Of a stretch of 44,886 nt of DNA, positions 40,673 through 44,886 are shown piece after piece. The notes beneath the pieces are model-generated. The model searched no databases and had not been told where the DNA came from. It saw nothing but the letters and a program-made list of their open reading frames with translations. Each line of letters opens with the position of its first letter. Position 1 is the first letter of the stretch. The DNA lies in assembly GCA_020627965.1 (NCBI GenBank), contig JAHDFX010000001.1:61895-106780 (forward strand), written 5' to 3'. A program made the position numbers and the translations under genes. The DNA is from Saprospiraceae bacterium. Its GTDB lineage: Bacteria > Bacteroidota > Bacteroidia > Chitinophagales > Saprospiraceae.

Positions 40673-43600
40673 ATGAAGACATTTAAAGAGAGTATACAAG
40701 ATCTTCTTGCAAATGATGAAACAGTGAAGGCAATGCAGCAGTTGCTTGACCTGGATTATATTGATGATGAGTGGAGGCAAGATATTGTTCAGCTTAGAGG
40801 GCGTTATCAAGCTCTGGAAAAAGACATTCTTAATGGGGTAGTCAGTCATGCAGAAATTACGCTTGAGCGTAACAAGATTCGAGATAGTGTATTGACCTTA
40901 CTCAATAAGCTTCCAAGTGATATTAATAAGATCATCAGAAAAAACGATTTTCATCTTTTTAAAAATAAGTTTATTGACTACTACTCTAATAATGAGAGCT
41001 TTACTCATATCCATATTAGCGGAAATGCAGGTAGCTCCTTCTTTGGGGAATTTAGTTTTGAGGATTACTACGTCGATTTGTCTTATATAGAATTCAAAGA
41101 ACTAGAACAGCGAGATTCTTTATTTGACCTGGAAAAAAATAATAAAAAGCATTATAAAGAAGGACAAAGATTTTACCAGTCGATTACTCATAAAACTATT
41201 TCCAAGCAAATATTAGAGAATAATAAAAGAATAATTATTTCAGGTAATCCAGGGGTTGGAAAATCTACTTTTTCAAAATTCCTATGTTACGAATGGATAA
41301 AAACTGCAAAAGATCACGATAGATTACTAATACATATTGTGCTGCGAGATATTGAATTTAATAATTCCGGTAATGCAATTCTAAATTACTTAACGAATAC
41401 TTACCTTGAAGCAAATGATGTATCAATACCCAAGCTCAAAACATTTTTAAAAATCTTTGAAGGGCAGGTGATATATATTCTTGATGGTTTTGATGAATTA
41501 AATGATGATGCAAAAAACAAGTTTTACAAACAATTTAACTCTTTAACATATTCTCCAAATTTTATTTTACTCTCACGCCCTTATGGGTTGATTGATAACC
41601 AATTAAAAGCTCCTTTTTCCATTCAAATAGATGGTTTTAATGAGAGTAGTCAAGAACGTTATGTAAGGAATATTCTATCAAATCAGAACGCTGCTAACCA
41701 TATACAAGAGTTTTTCTATGTCTTGTATCGTAGTGAAATACTTAGTAATTATGCCAATAATCCTTTAATGCTGAGTTATATGCTTTTGGTAAGTGCGAGT
41801 CATAAAGAAGGAATAGAAGTTGGTTTGAAAGAATTGAGAGATATTACATCTGCATACGATCTGCAAACAAAAGTTTTGCATTGGTTTACAGATTATTATA
41901 AAGGCAAAGGACAAATCACTACTAAAGAGGTTATACAAAACTTAAATAAGAGTATCAAGTTTGCCGCTCAGCTAGAATTGAACCAGCAATTAGTTTATAT
42001 TAGTTCACTCACCAACAATAAATACATTGATTCAGCTCTTTTTTTCTCAGAATTGGGTATCGGGACACTAAATAAAAAAGAACGATGGTCGTTTTCTTTC
42101 AATACGATTACTTTTCAAGAATTTTTGACGGCACGTTATCTTAGTCAATTGGAAGATCATAAATTGTTCTTCTCTATTTTTGAAAACAAATATTTTTGGA
42201 ATGTAGGTAAAATGCTCATCAATGCTCTATGCGATAACCAAGAGCATGATAGAGTAAACGATCTATTAGAATATCTTGAAAAAGTTAATCGACCGAATCT
42301 TGAAAATATAAATACGTTCATTTACTTTTATTTTTTATCAGATTGCGATAGAAAAACAGTCAATAGTCGAATTGAAAAATTTGGTACAAATATTTTAATT
42401 AAAGCTTTTCAAAAAGCAGTTTTTATTGAAGAATGGAGAGATATTACTCTAGATGCCAATGTTTATATTTTCAAAAAACTTAATCTGAGCCTAAAAAAGG
42501 CTTATATTAATAATATTCTTGATCGTTTTAATTCCATTGACCTTGAATCGATAGAAGAAGTTGATAGTATTTATTATTTACTTTCATTAGTAAGTAATAT
42601 TGATGGATTGAATACCGAAGTTGCCGCAATTTGCTTTAGGAAAATAAAAATGTTTAAAGAAGAAATAAGAAGAATTAGTAGGCAGCTTCATGAGTTGGAA
42701 AATCATAAAGATCAAGGAGACACTACAAAGTCATCAATACTGTATACCAAAATAGATAATTATTTAAATACCCATTTCTATCTCATTGATATAATAAAAA
42801 GTCTTCCCTTTGAGCAATTGGTTATATTCAAAGATTTCTTTAACGAACAAGTATCCATTGACTATGAAGATAATCTGATAGATTATGCTGTAGTAAAAGC
42901 TAAAATAGCCGATTCGATAGATAGCTTAATTACTGTTTTTAGAAATAGCTTTTATAAAGCTGAGAGCATGTTTGAGGTTTGTTATTCTAATCTAAATGTT
43001 GATAAATATGTTTTCGGAAACGAGGAAATTATAAATGCGATGTTACAGTTAACCTGTGATATATATTCATTAGGATATGCTAATAAAAAAAAGTACAAAA
43101 CAGCTATAGATTATCTGACAGCCGATATAAAAAAAGCCATATGTCTGTTAGATAAATATTTGATTAGGTATACAGAGTTAGGGAAATCAGGTTTTCCGAT
43201 CGAAGATGGATTCATTTATAATCTAACCGAGATTTTTGCTCATGGAATAAACCTAATTTCAATAGAAGCTACTTACGACGACTTTTTTCTGTTTTTTCAA
43301 AAATGGGAAAAAAGAGAAAATACCCGTGAACACTTTTTAACTGAAAATGACTCATTTGATCGATATATCACTCAAAAAATAAAAGATTGTTTGAATGGAA
43401 GTGACTCAGAAGAAGAGTCTTTGAGAAAACTCTATATACTTATTACAGCGTTCAAACTAACTGAAAATGGTAAATACCTTTATACAGAGTACCGAGAAGA
43501 GCTGCATAATATTTTATGTGTTTTTACAGAACAATATCATGAGAAACTGGAATCTTTTGATGATGACGATTTTTTTGATTCAAAAGAACGCCAAATTATA

Positions 43601-44407
43601 GAAATTTTTCATGAACTACCATTTTTTCTCTTTGATAAATACTTTAGTATTGATAAAGTTTTTGCCACTAAAGCCTTGTGCGAATTAACTTATATTCAAT
43701 CTTATGTGTTACCTGGTATATTTTGTGAAAGGTTTGCTTTTTATCAAGAAGAATACTGGAATTATCTGCAAAACCTTTTAGAAGATGGACAGTACACACA
43801 ACAGTTTTGTGCGATTTTAGGTAATGAAGATATGTATTCTTTTTCAAGTAATTTTAGATATTTAGCGAAACTCTGTCCGTCCTTGTTGGAACAATTAACA
43901 ACAATGGATAATGCAGTTGTTGAGATTTATGCGAATGACTTGCTGGCATTTTCCTCCAATACTTTGTCTTGGTTCATAAAAAATGATAAAACATATTCTG
44001 AAAACTCTTCTGATAAGATACTAAGTGTATTAAGCTCGACGACTGATTATCTACTCAATCATCCTTCTGTTGTTCAGTATTTGGATTATAAAGAATACAG
44101 CGAATTGGTCAGCGTGGATGAAATCTTAGCATATCTTTATTACTACTACTTGACGAATAAACAAATCCCAAAACTTACACTTCCGCTAAATTTAATAGTG
44201 TCAAATTCTATTCATTTTCAAGATTTCACAGATAAATACATGTTTACTTTTGATGATGCTTTGAAGGATAAATCAAATCATTGGAATAAAATGAATAATA
44301 TTATAAACATGTATGAGTTGAGAGAAAGGATAAACATGGAGCATAATGCCAAGAGTCGGTTTTCAAGTCCGCCTAAAAAAGAGTTGATAAAAGCTTTATT
44401 GAGTTAA
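40673..44407 (+). CDS. EAD-NACHT STAND ATPase, probable antiphage protein
   Basis: The 1244-residue protein has a small helical N-terminal domain (residues about 1-85; KESIQDLLANDETVKAMQQLLDL, QDIVQLRGRYQALEKDILNGVVSHAEITLERNKI) that resembles effector-associated domains, most like EAD11 as I remember it. A NACHT NTPase follows: Walker A GNPGVGKST at 191-199, Walker B VIYILDGFDEL at 266-276, sensor-like FILLSRPYG and ANNPLMLSYMLL. A winged-helix-like part ends near FNTITFQEFLTARYLSQL (about residue 485). The remaining 750 residues are helical repeats without LRRs, likely a sensor region. Bacterial NACHT proteins of this kind can defend against phages; an EAD normally recruits a separate effector carrying the same EAD, none of which is visible here. 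It follows the ileS remnant. Confidence 0.85.
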   Translation: MKTFKESIQDLLANDETVKAMQQLLDLDYIDDEWRQDIVQLRGRYQALEKDILNGVVSHAEITLERNKIRDSVLTLLNKLPSDINKIIRKNDFHLFKNKFIDYYSNNESFTHIHISGNAGSSFFGEFSFEDYYVDLSYIEFKELEQRDSLFDLEKNNKKHYKEGQRFYQSITHKTISKQILENNKRIIISGNPGVGKSTFSKFLCYEWIKTAKDHDRLLIHIVLRDIEFNNSGNAILNYLTNTYLEANDVSIPKLKTFLKIFEGQVIYILDGFDELNDDAKNKFYKQFNSLTYSPNFILLSRPYGLIDNQLKAPFSIQIDGFNESSQERYVRNILSNQNAANHIQEFFYVLYRSEILSNYANNPLMLSYMLLVSASHKEGIEVGLKELRDITSAYDLQTKVLHWFTDYYKGKGQITTKEVIQNLNKSIKFAAQLELNQQLVYISSLTNNKYIDSALFFSELGIGTLNKKERWSFSFNTITFQEFLTARYLSQLEDHKLFFSIFENKYFWNVGKMLINALCDNQEHDRVNDLLEYLEKVNRPNLENINTFIYFYFLSDCDRKTVNSRIEKFGTNILIKAFQKAVFIEEWRDITLDANVYIFKKLNLSLKKAYINNILDRFNSIDLESIEEVDSIYYLLSLVSNIDGLNTEVAAICFRKIKMFKEEIRRISRQLHELENHKDQGDTTKSSILYTKIDNYLNTHFYLIDIIKSLPFEQLVIFKDFFNEQVSIDYEDNLIDYAVVKAKIADSIDSLITVFRNSFYKAESMFEVCYSNLNVDKYVFGNEEIINAMLQLTCDIYSLGYANKKKYKTAIDYLTADIKKAICLLDKYLIRYTELGKSGFPIEDGFIYNLTEIFAHGINLISIEATYDDFFLFFQKWEKRENTREHFLTENDSFDRYITQKIKDCLNGSDSEEESLRKLYILITAFKLTENGKYLYTEYREELHNILCVFTEQYHEKLESFDDDDFFDSKERQIIEIFHELPFFLFDKYFSIDKVFATKALCELTYIQSYVLPGIFCERFAFYQEEYWNYLQNLLEDGQYTQQFCAILGNEDMYSFSSNFRYLAKLCPSLLEQLTTMDNAVVEIYANDLLAFSSNTLSWFIKNDKTYSENSSDKILSVLSSTTDYLLNHPSVVQYLDYKEYSELVSVDEILAYLYYYYLTNKQIPKLTLPLNLIVSNSIHFQDFTDKYMFTFDDALKDKSNHWNKMNNIINMYELRERINMEHNAKSRFSSPPKKELIKALLS

Positions 44408-44574
44408 AATTAGTTAAGCACTCACTCAAAGTCCTTTTCATATTTCCGCTAAATATGTATGGTAAATTCCTTATATTTACTAACATTCAAAAAACTGTGT
44501 TCATCTGTGCGAATTTGTGGTGAATTATGAATTCTTACTGCGATATATTTAAACATATTTCAAATCACTACACT
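44408..44574. other. Gap with a short repeat-like word
   Basis: The only notable item is CATCTGTGCGAATTTGTGGTG at 44502-44522, which resembles the outer arm of the inverted repeat at 24874-25137 (CATGTCTGTGCTATCTGTGGTG at its right end). No gene or clear terminator is seen. Confidence 0.4.
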
Positions 44575-44886
44575 ATGAAAATAACACTAGCCATCCTGCT
44601 TCTATTATGCTCGGTATCGACATTAAAAGCACAAGATTATCTCTTCCAAAACCCAGAACTTCCTATCGAAGAACGAGTGGACGACCTCATCTCAAAAATG
44701 ACTTTAGAAGAAAAAGTAGCCCAACTGATGTACCATGCTCCGGCAGTCGAACGACTAGACATACCAGAATACAACTGGTGGAACGAATGTCTGCATGGAG
44801 TAGCTAGAGCAGGCAGAGCAACAGTTTTTCCCCAGGGCATAGGCATGTCAGCCACTTTTGATGAAGACCTGATGTATCGTGTTGGC
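44575..44886 (+). CDS. Glycoside hydrolase family 3 protein (3' truncated)
   Basis: The window ends 104 codons into this gene. A signal peptide (MKITLAILLLLCSVSTLKAQ) is followed by LPIEERVDDLISKMTLEEKVAQLM and YNWWNECLHGVARAG then TVFPQGIGMSATFD, the hallmarks of the N-terminal GH3 domain. The WWNE.LHGVAR segment is typical of beta-xylosidase/glucosidase-type members. The enzyme should act in the periplasm or at the cell surface on plant-type or algal oligosaccharides. Catalytic residues lie beyond the window. Confidence 0.9.
   Translation, partial: MKITLAILLLLCSVSTLKAQDYLFQNPELPIEERVDDLISKMTLEEKVAQLMYHAPAVERLDIPEYNWWNECLHGVARAGRATVFPQGIGMSATFDEDLMYRVG

Overview
The window looks like the chromosome of a member of the Bacteroidota, most likely a Saprospiria- or Chitinophagia-type lineage; that rank is an inference. 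Support comes from families largely or typically found in this phylum (DUF3078, DUF6029 plus Omp28, DUF4835, DUF3857-transglutaminase, DUF3616 with a C-terminal coat-hanger-type tail, fused alpha/beta E1 dehydrogenase), from AT-rich leaders without Shine-Dalgarno sites, and from several TAnnTTTG promoter elements. I see no rRNA, tRNA, CRISPR array, prophage or intact insertion sequence.

Layout. 1-5.3 kb: end of a DUF3078 barrel protein, an RluA-type pseudouridine synthase, a large secreted DUF3616 protein and an Rpn/PDDEXK-type nuclease, with three repeat-rich gaps. 5.3-10.7 kb: fused E1 dehydrogenase, rbfA, a cadherin-like lipoprotein, an FtsX/LolC-type permease whose N-terminus is frameshifted, a small conserved-looking protein and a DUF4199 membrane protein. 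10.9-18.4 kb: LysE exporter, PhyH dioxygenase, an orphan small gene, DUF6029 and Omp28 envelope proteins, and an oligopeptide-type solute-binding lipoprotein. 18.4-25 kb: Pro-rich membrane protein, FIST sensor protein, GAF-PAS histidine kinase, DUF4835, DUF368 lipid-carrier transporter, an unknown membrane protein. 25-31.9 kb: a giant TPR/DUF3857/transglutaminase protein, an S41 protease and tsaB. 32-33.1 kb: two ArsR-type paralogues. 33.1-39 kb: cysS with a leader, a four-helix-bundle gene lying between arms of a repeat array, and ileS. 39-44.4 kb: a WGR/beta-propeller protein, a decayed second copy of the ileS 3' end, and an EAD-NACHT STAND protein. 44.6 kb to the end: start of a GH3 glycosidase.

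The most notable signal is upstream of cysS: a 24-codon ORF (33246-33320) encodes seven cysteines, six of them consecutive, and is followed by a perfect 15-bp stem-loop with a T-tract before cysS. This has the layout of a cysteine-sensing transcription attenuator. Second is the duplicated, diverged and frameshifted ileS tail at 40451-40643, which suggests that the WGR gene arrived by recombination at the ileS 3' end, next to a likely antiphage NACHT protein. Third, the gaps between genes carry several unrelated families of short degenerate repeats. Several are built as long hairpins, including a 264-bp nested inverted repeat at 24874-25137 and 8-bp tandem arrays based on YAACACAA.

Most genes are ordinary housekeeping and envelope functions. 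Function calls come from reading the sequence against remembered family motifs, without database searches.
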